This document shows, in pieces, positions 1-11,340 of a stretch of 64,000 nt of DNA (its first letter is position 1; the number at the start of each line of letters is the position of its first letter). Both the position numbers and the translations under genes were made by a program. The stretch is taken from contig CM057224.1 of assembly GCA_029891385.1 (NCBI GenBank), positions 4,216,001-4,280,000 of the forward strand, given 5' to 3'. The DNA comes from Erythroxylum novogranatense (lineage: Eukaryota > Streptophyta > Magnoliopsida > Malpighiales > Erythroxylaceae). The notes beneath the pieces were generated by a model, which had not been told where the DNA came from, made no database searches, and saw only the letters and a list, made by a program, of their open reading frames with translations.

Positions 1-375
1 TTAAATTATCATTTTATTAAAATATAATTAATTATTAATTAATTACATTATACTTAATTAAAATATAATTAATCAATTACAATTAAAATATAATTTTATT
101 AATTAAAATATTATAATTAATTATTGTAACTTTAAATCAAATCGAGTTAAATTTACATCTCTACAAGTTGAAGTTCTAGTAGTCGCTGTTCTTGTTGTAT
201 GCCTATCTGTTTCATGAACATTACCACAACTAATTTAAGCTGATCTATTGGAAGCTTATTACTATGGTTTTATCAAAGGCTTATTGGTCAGGTAGTCATT
301 TTTATTTACAAGTAGACCAAGATGATGCCACGTTTCAATTCTTGTGTGAGTCCTCAAGGCCCTAAAAAGGGGGTC

Positions 376-513
376 AGATCCTCTATCCCTATTTGTGAGT
401 ACCAATTTTGTCTCATTTGATCCAAGCCATTTATTTATGTAGGGTTCCACATAAATAAATGACTTGGATCAAATGAGACAAAATTGATACTCATAAATAG
501 GGACAGAGGATTT
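376..513. repeat. Long near-perfect inverted repeat (hairpin)
   Basis: Two arms of about 65 bases (376-440 and 449-513) are reverse complements with only a handful of mismatches, mostly transitions, around an 8-base loop. A transcript from either strand would fold into one long stem. This could be a small MITE, or a young miRNA/siRNA hairpin locus. No promoter was identified. Confidence 0.85.
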
Positions 514-797
514 CATACCCTGGAAAGGTACAAAGTCATTTCTGGAGTCACAATTAGAAACAGATGATGCCAAGTGTTATCATCTTATGCTCTGACGAAT
601 GTACATAAATACTGGGACAGGGACAGCGAATCCCGAGGGAAATTACAACCCTTACATTCTTGGGCACACAAAATCTGAAGTACCCTAGTTGACTTGATCG
701 TCTAAAGCCTATAATTTGGTTTTGCAAGCCTGGAAATCTATGCCTGAGACTTGTACGTTGGTCTGGCTGAAATCAACAGCAAAAGAACGCTACAAAA

Positions 798-988
798 GAC
801 ACGCATTGCTGTCTTCTTTTTTAGTTCTCAATTCATGATTGTCCTATGGTAGTGAGACCAAGCAAATTGGATGGGACTTGCGAGCAAAAAGTGGAATGAC
901 ACGCAGTGCTCTGTTCTTTTTAGTTCTCAATTCATCAGTGTCCTACGGTAGTGAGACCAAGCAAATCGGATGGGACTTGCAAGCAAAA
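798..988. repeat. Tandem duplication, period 100 bp, two copies
   Basis: A unit starting GACACGCA at 798 recurs at 898. Both copies contain TTTAGTTCTCAATTCAT and GTAGTGAGACCAAGCAAAT and differ at scattered bases. No reading frame is supported across it. Confidence 0.85.
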
Positions 989-3180
989 ACAACAAAGTAA
1001 ACTCATAAAAGTCACCACTTAAGCTTCTTTTTCATCTGAACTTAGATGGTAAGTAAGGTTGATTTAAAGTCGGGCTAAAAAAGAAAAAGAGAGATTAGGA
1101 ATTCCTTCTGATTGTTTGTGGTTGCTAATAAAAGGAGTTCCATCTTCGTTTTTCTTTTTGTAAAGCTTACCAGTAAGTTGACGCATGATAATCATTGTCC
1201 ATGTATGTAGAAGCCATTGATTTGATTTACCAAGAAACGTGAAGCTAAAAACTGGAGATTATATAAAACTAAATGTTTTCTTCTTTGCTTTACTTAATTT
1301 CGTAAATCACATTTTGTTTGATCCTTTTGAGTAGATTGTCAATTGTATCACAAAGTTGTAATATCTAAACATCCCAAAGGACAAAACCTAACAACTCCAA
1401 AGTAATTGCGTAGGGTAGTCAGAAGTGACATTAGATGAAACGTGCACGCACCTCATCGTAAAGAAAAGGGTCTCGTCTCATTGTCGGTAAACAATCAACC
1501 AAGTACAGTAAGACATCAAAGAGAAATCCTTGTGAGATTTGGTATCTATGAGCTGACCAACTTCTAGCAACCTGCTGTTTCAGGTATTTATGTGACTATT
1601 TCGCTGTTAAGTTGGTATGACAATCAACTGTGTAAAGAAACATGACATGCTGATATAATGGAACAGTTTCATCGTATAATAACTTTGTGTTTCATCGTCT
1701 GATGGCCAATGCATAGCTAATAGATGAATGGTTCCAAGTGGAGGCATAGCTAACAGGAAATGCCCGGCGTGGAGAACTTAGCCCAAGCTTTGACATGGGT
1801 ATCTAATAAAATCGACCACATGTTTGATTAATCAGGCCTAATTGTACACAAATTGTCTGAAGAAGGCCGCCCAGATTTATCTATAGGCCACCAATTCCAA
1901 ATCCATGAAGTACAGCTCTACCTTCGAACATTTTCTTACGTTAGTGTCTTGAGAAGAAACAATCTCTTTGTTATACTGAGGATTTCAATCTTAAGCTAGC
2001 AGAACCAACAGTATGGAAAAGCAAGAAAAGGACCCTTTTGTAAATAAATCAATGGAGGAAAGGGTGGAATGGTGTATTTTACCAGTTAGCAGTTGCAGGA
2101 GCAGCGATCATCTTTAAAACGGTGAAACATATGTTTCTTCCTTGCCATAATCTCTATATTTATGGATACCAGATAATGTTTTTTTTCAAATTCATTGTGA
2201 GATTTCAAGTGTCAGGATCCTATATCAGAAAGAAGTAGAGAATCAAAAGCTCTATAAATATATAAAAGGATTACTGATAAAATTTTTAATTAATAATTTC
2301 TGAATGTATAATTCTTAATAGTTTAAACTTTAAACTTTAAGTTGAAGTTGTTCTTAAATTGGTTTGGATTTCCAAACATTATAAATAATATCAAAGTAAA
2401 ACCTTCACTAATATGATGTTAGGTTCAGAACAATGAAGGTTGTAAATTTATTAGTGGTAGGATCGATCTTACATTAACAAAAGAGAAAAGGTCCTAATTT
2501 ATTTATTAGGTAATTTATAACAATATCAAAAGTTCAAGAAGATGAGATTGTGAGATCATACTGTGAAATGGGTATCACAACTGTGATTAAAAAACTTAAC
2601 TTGTCCAGTCAGTTTAATTGTAAAGACTTTGAACCAATCAATTTTTGGATCGATTTTATCTTTCGGTTTAATTTACTTTAATAACTCTTGTTAAAATTAA
2701 TCAATTTATTGATTAATTTGTTGATTCTTATAAACTAATCAATTTTATAAACTAAAATAAACTAACAAATTTTCATTTTAAAATCTCCATTTCAATTAAA
2801 CTTTAAATTAAAGACAATTGCTTTCAACGATATTTCAACTTCTTCAATTTTATTCAATTTTAATTAGTTTTATAATGATTTAATACCAATTGAACATTTT
2901 AAACTTTAAACATTTCATTTTACTAATTTAATTTTTGGTCTAATTTGTAAAACATTGATCACGCAAACTCATACTAATTAGTAAAAAATTCATAAACTTA
3001 TAAAAATACTATTAATCAATTTTAAATTTATAATTATCCTAATCTCAAATTAGAATTGTTGTTCAACCAATTTAAACTTAAAGCAGTACACTGATGGCGT
3101 TTTCAACAGATTCCAAGTTTCTTAACAACCGTAATGGGAACATTTTTGTTCTCAAACCAAATGCAATAGCAGCCTCTCAT
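989..3180. other. Intergenic, no gene recognised
   Basis: No long open frame, RNA gene or clear element was seen. The part from about 2270 to 3060 is very AT-rich with dispersed TTTAAA/AATTAA words. Decayed repeats cannot be excluded by eye. Confidence 0.5.
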
Positions 3181-3189
3181 TCTGATAAC

Positions 3190-3860
3190 TAAGGACTAGG
3201 GACAAGCTAACGCTTGTTAACATTCCCTCCAAAGACTGCTCCTTGTTTAATGATCCCCAAGAAATTCGCTGCCATCTCTTCTTTCAATGTGGATACACTA
3301 CTTTGACAAACAATTATTACTCTCTGCAGTACTAAATGGAATGAAACCTTATTGGAGAACACAAATCAATGATTCTCCCATATCAATGGGTCAGAACAAG
3401 CTTTGACATTAAATCTCAATTTTGTTATCTGTTGTATTTGGAAATTTAAAAAAAAAAGATAAAACCTTAATGGATATTCATAGAACCAAAGTTGAACTCC
3501 TCATTGTTGTGGTTAATTAGATCCATCCAGCTCTCATAGACAAGGGGCATCAATGAAACTTTAGACAATGCTCTTAAATCCAATTTGAACCTCTAGCTTA
3601 TAGGACCTATCTCTTCGTAAGATTCCTTTTGCTCTACTAAGGTTTTAATGGACTGATTCATCCTGATGTAATCGATCTCTTATAAGAGTTTCTTCCTGTT
3701 ATAGCTCAATTTCATCCTACTGTAACGTGGCTCTTTTGTTTTTGTTCTTACCATGTATATTTTGTATCCTAAACTTTTATTTTGAGTTATCTCTTATCTT
3801 GTAAATTCAATTATTATTTACAAAAAGAACCCCTTCTTACAGTCTTCATAATAAGAATTC
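3190..3860 (+). pseudogene. Possible LINE 3' remnant (zf-RVT-like)
   Basis: Plus-strand translation with interruptions gives a stretch resembling the Cys/His region and tail at the end of plant L1-type reverse transcriptases (HLFFQCGY near 3270, followed by a hydrophobic tail near 3720-3800). Stops are frequent. The match is by eye and weak; the region could be unrelated. Confidence 0.25.
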
Positions 3861-4173
3861 TCTTTCTGTTCTTCAATGTCAAATGACACAAGCCTAGTGT
3901 TGGCCACATCCTTACAATATCAAGCTCCTAGGCATCCCTCCCAGTCCTGGCATAAACCCACAATTACCATTCCTTAGGTCTAAGTTATATCCATAAAAGT
4001 ATATTCGAGTTGTTTTCTCTTTCCTTATCTGTGGAATCATAATATAAATGTTGGATATCTTCAATTAAAGTGAACATGATAACTTCATTCCTTCTTTCTG
4101 AAATTTGAATTGGAAATTGACTCTAGCATCAAATATCTAGCCGATATCTATGCTAGAACAACCTTTGATACTA

Positions 4174-4519
4174 TTTTGAAGGAATGCTTAAGCTATTAGA
4201 CACGGAGATACAACAATCTACAATCAAGTAGAAGCAAAAGTTCTATTTGAGAAATACTACAAATATACATATACAACATGATTTACAAGAATCAAACAAA
4301 GCACTCTAAGCACAATAAAAGATCATAATAATGGCTTGAAAAATGACAAGAAGAAGAAGGAAAAATAAAATTGTTCATCATTACTTTCTCAAAAATGTAC
4401 TAATTATAATCTATAATAAGGGAAGGAATCACAATAATTAATCCTACAACTAAAAATATGAGTCTAGTAATATATTTACAGTTATATAATCCTAACAATT
4501 ATGGAGAAAAATCTCAACA
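4174..4519 (-). repeat. Copia LTR with a second primer-site-like sequence beyond it
   Basis: This LTR is followed (element sense) at 4161-4173 by a sequence resembling the initiator-Met primer binding site, TAGTATCAAAGG. A 3' LTR should end in host DNA, so another element body may once have started here. That suggests a shared LTR left by tandem or unequal recombination. The sequence to the left was not recognised as coding. Confidence 0.5.
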
Positions 4520-4529
4520 TCCCCCTCAA

Positions 4530-5119
4530 GTTGGTGCATAGACACCATGCATGCCTAACATGTTAAGAAATTTTGAGAACACATGATTTGAAACTATTTT
4601 AGTAAGAATGTCAGTCAATTGATCCTCAGAACGACTTTTGGTATGTTTCAATATCTTCAGGATCCTTTATGTAAAATTTGTCCCAGTCAGCTAGTTCTTG
4701 AAAGACTTCAGTTAACTCTCTATAATATTCAGAGAGAGGTCGTCCACTTTGTTTTGCAGTGAATGCCTTTGGTTAGGCAAAAAAAAATAATCATCACTTC
4801 CATCATGGAAGGTTTTTGCTAGTGCTCTCCAGATTTCATGGGTTGTAGGTAATCATAAGTATCACTTCATAATCTTTAGAGTCACGGACATTAGCAACCA
4901 TCTTTTAACTTTTTGATTTTTAGCATACCACTTCTCATGCACATATTCAGATTCTGTATGTGGATTTGTTTTTCTACAGATATAAGAGAGTTTCTCCCTT
5001 TTAGCAATATGCATCTCCATCAGTTGTGACCAAACATCATAATTCGATTCAAAAACAATGATGTTTGCAGTAAATTCTCCTTCAGATTGAACAAAAATAG
5101 GAATATATCTTTCACTCAA
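4530..5119 (-). pseudogene. Copia gag N-terminus fused to RNase H C-terminus
   Basis: From 5119 down, the frame has the Copia gag start (SNYDVWSQLMEMH, then KWYAKNQKVKRWLL). It continues after one stop/frameshift as THEIWRALAKTFHDGSDD and DWDKFYIKDPEDIETYQKS. It then changes directly to a polyprotein end (RSEDQLTDILTK, later LGMHGVYAPT) just before the purine tract. About 4 kb of pol, including protease, integrase and most of reverse transcriptase, is missing. This is a dead deletion product, not a gene. Confidence 0.8.
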
Positions 5120-5147
5120 CTACAAAAAGGCTTTGTATGCTCTGATA

Positions 5148-5757
5148 GCATGTTGTTTAATTCGATGCAAAGCGAAGAACCTTACCAGGGCTTGACATGT
5201 CGCGAATCCTCTTGAAAGAGAGGGGTGTCTTCGGGAACGTGGACACAGGTGGTGCATGGCTATCGTCAGCTCATGCCGTAAGGTATTGAGTTAAGTCCCG
5301 CAACGAGCGCAACCCTTGTGTTTAGTTGCCACCGTTGAGTTTGGAACCCTGAGCAACTGCCGGTGATAAGCCGGAGGAAGGTGAGGATGATATCAAGTCA
5401 TCATGTCCCTCATGCCCTGGGCGACACACGTGCTACAATGGCCGGGACAAAGGGTCGAGATCCCACGAGGGTGAGCTAACTCCAAAAACTCGTCCTCAGT
5501 TTGGATTGCAGTCGCAACTTCGCTGCGTGCATGAAGTCGAATCGCTAGTAATCGCCGGTCAGCCATACGACGGTGAATTCGTTCCCGGGCCTTGTACACA
5601 CCGTCCGTCACACTATAGGAGCTGGCCATGCCCGAAGTCGTTACCTTAACCGCAAGGAAGGGGATGTCGAAGGCAGGGCTAATGACTGGAGTGAAGTCGT
5701 AACAAGGTAGTCGTACTGAAAGGTGTGACTGGATCACCTCCTTTTCAGGGAGTAGCT
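5148..5757 (+). pseudogene. rrn16: Nuclear copy of the 3' part of plastid 16S rRNA (NUPT)
   Basis: The stretch holds the conserved 3' portion of chloroplast 16S rRNA: TTTAATTCGATGCAAAGCG near 5154, CAACGAGCGCAACCCTTG near 5300, GTACACACCGTCCGTCAC near 5595, and the GGATCACCTCC 3' end at 5731-5741. A few bases of the 16S-trnI spacer follow. It is a fragment (about 40 per cent of a 1.49-kb gene) flanked by Copia sequence, so it is transferred DNA and not a functional gene. Many differences from a typical plastid copy are C-to-T or G-to-A, as expected of methylated nuclear DNA. The left junction shares CATGT with the Copia sequence, suggesting microhomology joining. Confidence 0.95.
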
Positions 5758-5871
5758 ATAATATAAAATAAGGGAAGAAATCTCAACGATTAATCCTACA
5801 ACTATAATTAGGAGCCTAAGAATATACTTATAGTTGTACAATCCCAACAATTATGGAGAAAAATATCAACA

Positions 5872-7668
5872 TAATACCATAATGATATTAGGATTTTAAA
5901 TCTTGCACAATATTGTGGTTATGATAATTAAATTATTCATTTTCATTCTATTATAATAAAATAGAAATTAGAATCAAATTTATAATAAAAACTAAACAAA
6001 TGTTCAACTTTATAAATAACTAGAATTCTTATACTTTATAATCTAACAATTATAATAAACAATTATAGTACAAATCTCACTAGAATGTTAATATTAACTT
6101 ATTAAAATCAATTTCAATTTACTTATAATTTCAAATTGAGTAGAACTTAAAATTCAATTTGAATTTTTTTGAAATGAATATTAATTTAGTTTAATTAATG
6201 TTAATTAAAGTACAATCAATTATATATTTTCTTATCTTATGTGATTACACCTCAAATGAGATCTATGACTCCATCTAAGCAACCAACGTGTCCATGCACA
6301 AAAATTGTTCTTGACCTTCTTCAAACAATCCAATCTTAACAAGCTCTTCAAATTAAAAGAAAAGAGACCTTATTTGACTAAATTAATTTATACTTTACAT
6401 CTAATCTGTTGGTTGCAAGTTAGTGATATAATTATTTAAAGACATTATTTATCTTTTAAATATTCAAAAGTATATGATAAAGTTCTTGTGATAAATGTAT
6501 ATTGCAAATGAAATTATTATGAGATCATACTTATAAGATTCATATTATATTAATGTATTATCCTAAATTATTCCTAGTTATTATTCTATTAAGATTGGAT
6601 ATTAATAGAACATAAAAGACTAACACATGTTATATTTTTCTTTTGAAGAAAATAGTCAATCTTACAGACTAAAGTATAAATATATTTAAACAAACGTGCA
6701 AATGCTTGTTAGACTATAAGTAAACTAAACTAAACCTATGAAAATTCCATCTATAAATTTTTTTGTATGTTTATGAAAATTCTCATTATTATGATTGTAT
6801 AAGTGATCATTTCACTTAAGATTTTCAAAGTATCTCATATATGATGTTGTATTTTGATACTACTTATGACCTATTATAATCAATGATAGCTCAATTGATA
6901 ATCATTGGATATCATATGAACTATCTGGAGATTATTGATTGATCAATATATGATTCATCACCTTCCAGTGATTAGGGGAATATTTCATTATTTTTAATTA
7001 GTATTGATTAGAAAAATCCTTAGCCAAGGTAGAATGATACTACAAGAATAGTTTGCAAATTTCATTAATATAATCAATTGTTAATGGTGGAGAACTAGCA
7101 TGATTGGACTCAAACATAGTAGACATTAATTATATACTCTATGTTTTAATTAGAATATTATATGATAAAGATTGAATTACATGAAAAATTATGCACGAAA
7201 AGGTTAGTTAAAATCACTTTTAAATTCCTAAATATTTTGGAGGTCATGAAGTGTTGCTAGATGTCAATTTTGAACTATAGATATAAATAATTTAATTAGA
7301 GAATTAAATATAAATTAAAGGAGCTAATTTATCTAATCCCAAATATGATTTATGATTAAAATTTATATCTAATCCCAAATATAAATTAAACATCTTGGAT
7401 CGTTTCAATCATAAAAGATTGATTTATGAGGTATGCTTGTTTAACAATCATTTAAGGAAAAAAAACTTCTTAGATCAATTTCAAGAGCTACCAAGCCACT
7501 CCAACTTGTTCGTGCAAATTTTTGTAGTTCTAGCAATCCTTTATCTTTTGGTAAAAATCTTACTTTATTTTCATTATTAATGATTATAGGAGAAAGATGT
7601 GGCAAATTTTTTTAAATGCAAGTCTCAATCTTTTAATTCATTTTCAAAAAATTTTATACACCTAATCA
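5872..7668. other. AT-rich intergenic, no gene recognised
   Basis: Very AT-rich, with short open frames only. A 61-codon plus-strand frame at 7395-7580 has no recognisable domain and biased AT-rich codons; I do not call it a gene. Confidence 0.5.
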
Positions 7669-7673
7669 TAAAG

Positions 7674-10506
7674 TGTAGCATCTCACTCCCGATGAGACCC
7701 GAACCCGACATCCACGGTGATATCTGAGCCCGTGACCCGCGAGGGTGGCGTACTAGAACAATCACTACCTTTTTAAAACTCGTTATAACATTTATCTTTT
7801 CTTTCAAAAACAGTTGAGTATACGGAAAACGGTAAACAATTTGTGCCCACTTCAATTCGAAATCATTTTCAGTAGAACAATATTATTAAAAAGGGGCACT
7901 CATTTACATTTATCAATAAAACACAAATTCCCAAACTGGGCCCACTGATATTTCTGAACATTTACAGTCACACTATACAATACATTTACACATAATCAAT
8001 GGGGCCTACTGAATCAAATCACTACACTAATGCAGACGTGGACGGCACTGATCCCGACCCGAAAACTTTGTCTTGCTAGCGGTAGACATACTCCCGTGTG
8101 TCTAACGGGGTACTCTTCATTTCCTGAAAAAAAATAGATGCAATGTTGGGTAAGTTTGCGAACTCAGTGAGAAACCATCATCGATGGTTCACCCAACTCA
8201 TGCATATACAGACAATCACATAATATCGCATATTATCACATTCAAGAAATCACATGCAGTCAAATTCACCTTTATAAGGCGATACACCTTTCACACAATT
8301 CACATGTAATCATTCCGTATATGCAATGTGCATGTGACTCTTTCATTTTCTTTCGTTGTTGTGACCGTGCGCCTGAGCTCATATACGTTGAGCCATAGGC
8401 TCTGTAAACATTGGGCTCAAAAGCCCTAATCTGTTGAGCGTAAAGCTCTGTAAATCGTTAGGCATGAAGCCCTGTGCGTTGAGCTTAAAGCTCTGAATAC
8501 GGTGGCTATACCGGTCACAACTGCCTTTATCTGATCATACTGTTATGCATGTATGCACATGTCCACTTTACAATACATGCATCATATTAAAATCCCATAT
8601 ACCTAATTGTCACCATTTGAAATCAATTATGAACAATTTATGCACAATCAACACTTCTATATCACAGTTCAAATATCCCGAACACCCGTGGTCCGGAATC
8701 AATCAAATCAAACACATATAACCCGTCCTTAACTCCACATGGCATATTTGCATAAAATTAAACACCTAAAGGTTGAGAAACCAACTAGGTTACTCATTTG
8801 CACTTCCGGGCTACAGCCTGGAAGTCCCAGCATATTCGTGGAATTGCTCCATCGGTGCCTCTATAACAATCAAATAATCGCACATCACTAATTATACCCA
8901 TTTCAATAATCAATCATACATGTTTAGCAAATGCAATAAATACTATACATGTTATGACATTCTCAATCCTATTCCTGAATTTCTCAATTTGATCACTCTC
9001 ACTCTAATTCATAACAGTTCTCAATATCATAATTCAATTCCATACTCTATAGTCACATTCCAATTAAAATCACAATCACTATTCATTTACCACTCAACTC
9101 CGATAATCATATAATTGCATTCCGAATTCCCATCCTTATCAATTCAATATTCTTAGTCTCCAAATTCCAATTAATCATTTAGGAACCAATTCATTTGAAA
9201 TCAACCTTAAATTCATTACTTGTAACAATCATCTTATAATCACTTAATTTCATTTCTTCTAAATTGCAATTCCTATTCTCTCAAATGCCATTTTGATCCA
9301 TAACTAATCCAAATTGAATCCCAAAATTCTCAAATTCAAAAACCTCAATAATCTACTTCTCGGAAACCAGTCTCCTTCGCCGCGACGTCCGATCCTTCGT
9401 AGCGGCGTGAAATCCGCTGTCGTCATGACGTCGATGTTGTTAAATCATGACGTATGGACAAGCCTGCTCGTCGTCAAGGTATGCAATTAAATATTTAATA
9501 TTCGTCGCGACGTGCACCCTAAGGGCGTCGCGACGTGCGAACCCAGAAACTCATCCGAAACCCAGAAATTTCTCAGATCCTCTGATAGAAATCCACCCTA
9601 AATCCATTCTAAACACTCTCAATCAGTTGTAGGCCTTAAACCCAATTTATTTCTAACCTCAATCCATCATTTAAACCATTTTTCATCATAAACCCAAATC
9701 AAAACCAACAAAAACCCTATCATCGACACTTTCCAAATTTCTAAACATTTCATACTCAAATCAATGATAAAATGAAATGATGCAAGGCATAAACACATAA
9801 AAACTTACTTGATTCAAACTTTAATCCTTCAAAAATCTTCCAAAAACTCCGAATCGCAAAATGCTCACCCACGACCGTCGATGAAGAAAACAAACAGTTA
9901 AACTTATATATATGTGTAAGCTTTAAAGGCTTGTTTGGCAATTTAGTTGTCACAAGTCCAAATCTTAGAGTCTATCAGTCCGATTCTTATTTTAGTTTTC
10001 TCCTAACCCATGATAACCATAACTAATAAATCCAGAAATTATGATCCCAATTGTTCCATGTCGATTGCCAACCAATCTCGGACCGGAATCCAATTAATCA
10101 GTCACCAAGCCAATTTTTCGATCCGGATCTATTACTCTAAAATTCGGAAAAATTCCATAAATTTACAAAATTAGGAAGCGACCAATCCTATACTCATATT
10201 CAAATTTCCATTCTTCGACTTCCATTTCATTCCAATTCCATATTCACAACTTGATTTATACACTTTCTCAATTTCCAATTTGCACTGATCAAATTCTCAT
10301 CATGCGATTAGAACCAAATTTCGATCTACACAATCAAGTCAAAATTGTCATACATGTATGTACATATATATATTTGTAAAATCAATAATCATTTACCAAT
10401 AACTATTAAAACTATAATGCATGTGCAATGCCACTTTGCCTGTACTCAATTCAAATCCAATCCCAAATTACCAACATACCCGTCACGCCGGTAACGGGAT
10501 GTTACA
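7674..10506 (-). mobile_element. Solo LTR 1 of the long-LTR family
   Basis: 2,833 bp, beginning TGTAGCATCTC and ending CGGGATGTTACA, bounded by the perfect 5-bp duplication TAAAG (7669-7673 and 10507-10511). There is no internal domain. By comparison with the two-LTR copy at 25537-33451, the element sense is minus. It contains a micro-hairpin array (8376-8515), the palindrome AACCATCATCGATGGTT (8173-8189) and a CG-rich island (9378-9540). It formed by recombination between the two LTRs of a former element. Short open frames inside are chance. Confidence 0.92.
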
Positions 10507-10529
10507 TAAAGGGCTATACTTCCACTATA

Positions 10530-11340
10530 TACTTAAGACCATCATCATCGTAATATTCTAGTGGTTGTATGAAATCCTTATCACTTTCACCTTTAGTCTC
10601 AATCTCCCCATCAAATCTTATGATCATTTTCATTTTATTAAGACATTATGATGCTATTTTTCACATTCCTAAATAATTTAATGCCATAAGAATGAGTTTA
10701 GGTTTCATATTTACCATCCATTTAACTAAGCACTTCCCCTCCTTCTTTAGGTGGTTCAGCTTTGGCTTTAGGAGTAGCCTTGACATTATTTTACTAACTC
10801 ATTTTCTATAATGATGAATCAGAACTTTATTTTCAATGGTTTTCCTTTCTTTTTAATTATCTTTTTACTATTATGATCATATGAAATATATCTTTTAGCT
10901 CCACAAAATGTTACAATTCTACCACAACATTAATCTCATAATTCAAACCATTTAGAAATCTAGTCATAGTCACTTCCTTTTATATCAGTTCAAATAACAC
11001 AATCTCCATCTGTTTGTTATATTCCTTAACACCTTTTGACTATTGAGTGAAACATTGTGATTTTTTAAACAAATTCCTATAATAGTGATTTGCTTTATCC
11101 TCATGATCACCTTCATATCTTCCTAGTTGTTAATACGCCTCTTATAGTTCCTTCGCCTATTTGATACAAGTTAATTCCACCAAATAATAGCATAGCCAAT
11201 ACACTTAATAACAATAAGTTTTACCTTTTTCTCTATCTTGGTGTAATAGTGGTAGTCAAAAATTAGCTCTATCTTCTTTTCTTGTCACATCATATTCATT
11301 CGTTCAAAATATGATTGCATAACTTAAAGCATGAATGTAT
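10530..11340 (-). pseudogene. Decayed Ty3/Gypsy gag (Retrotrans_gag)
   Basis: Minus-strand translation with stops and frameshifts gives the Gypsy capsid core: HYYRNLFKKSQ near 11080, GVKEYNKQMEIVL near 11000, then TMTRFLNGLNYEINVVVEL near 10940 and a basic run after it. This order matches retrotransposon gag. Solo LTR 1 ends at 10506, so it probably inserted into this older element, but the sequence on its far side (7260-7668) was not recognisable as the continuation. Confidence 0.7.

Larger units (their letters stand above)
4174..5871 (-). mobile_element. Gutted Ty1/Copia element with plastid patch in its 5' LTR
   Basis: The element reads on the minus strand. A 346-bp LTR (4174-4519) ends CTCAACA and is preceded in element sense by a purine tract (4520-4529). 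The interior (4520-5147) keeps the gag start and then jumps to the last codons of the RNase H domain. A degraded initiator-Met primer site lies at about 5138-5147. The other LTR survives only as 5757-5871, matching 4408-4519; the missing ~234 bases are replaced by plastid 16S sequence. The element has no integrase or reverse transcriptase and cannot be autonomous. Confidence 0.8.

Noticed and set aside
5393..5737. 114-codon minus-strand open frame
   Set aside because: It is antisense to the plastid 16S rRNA fragment; rRNA-derived sequence often leaves chance frames.
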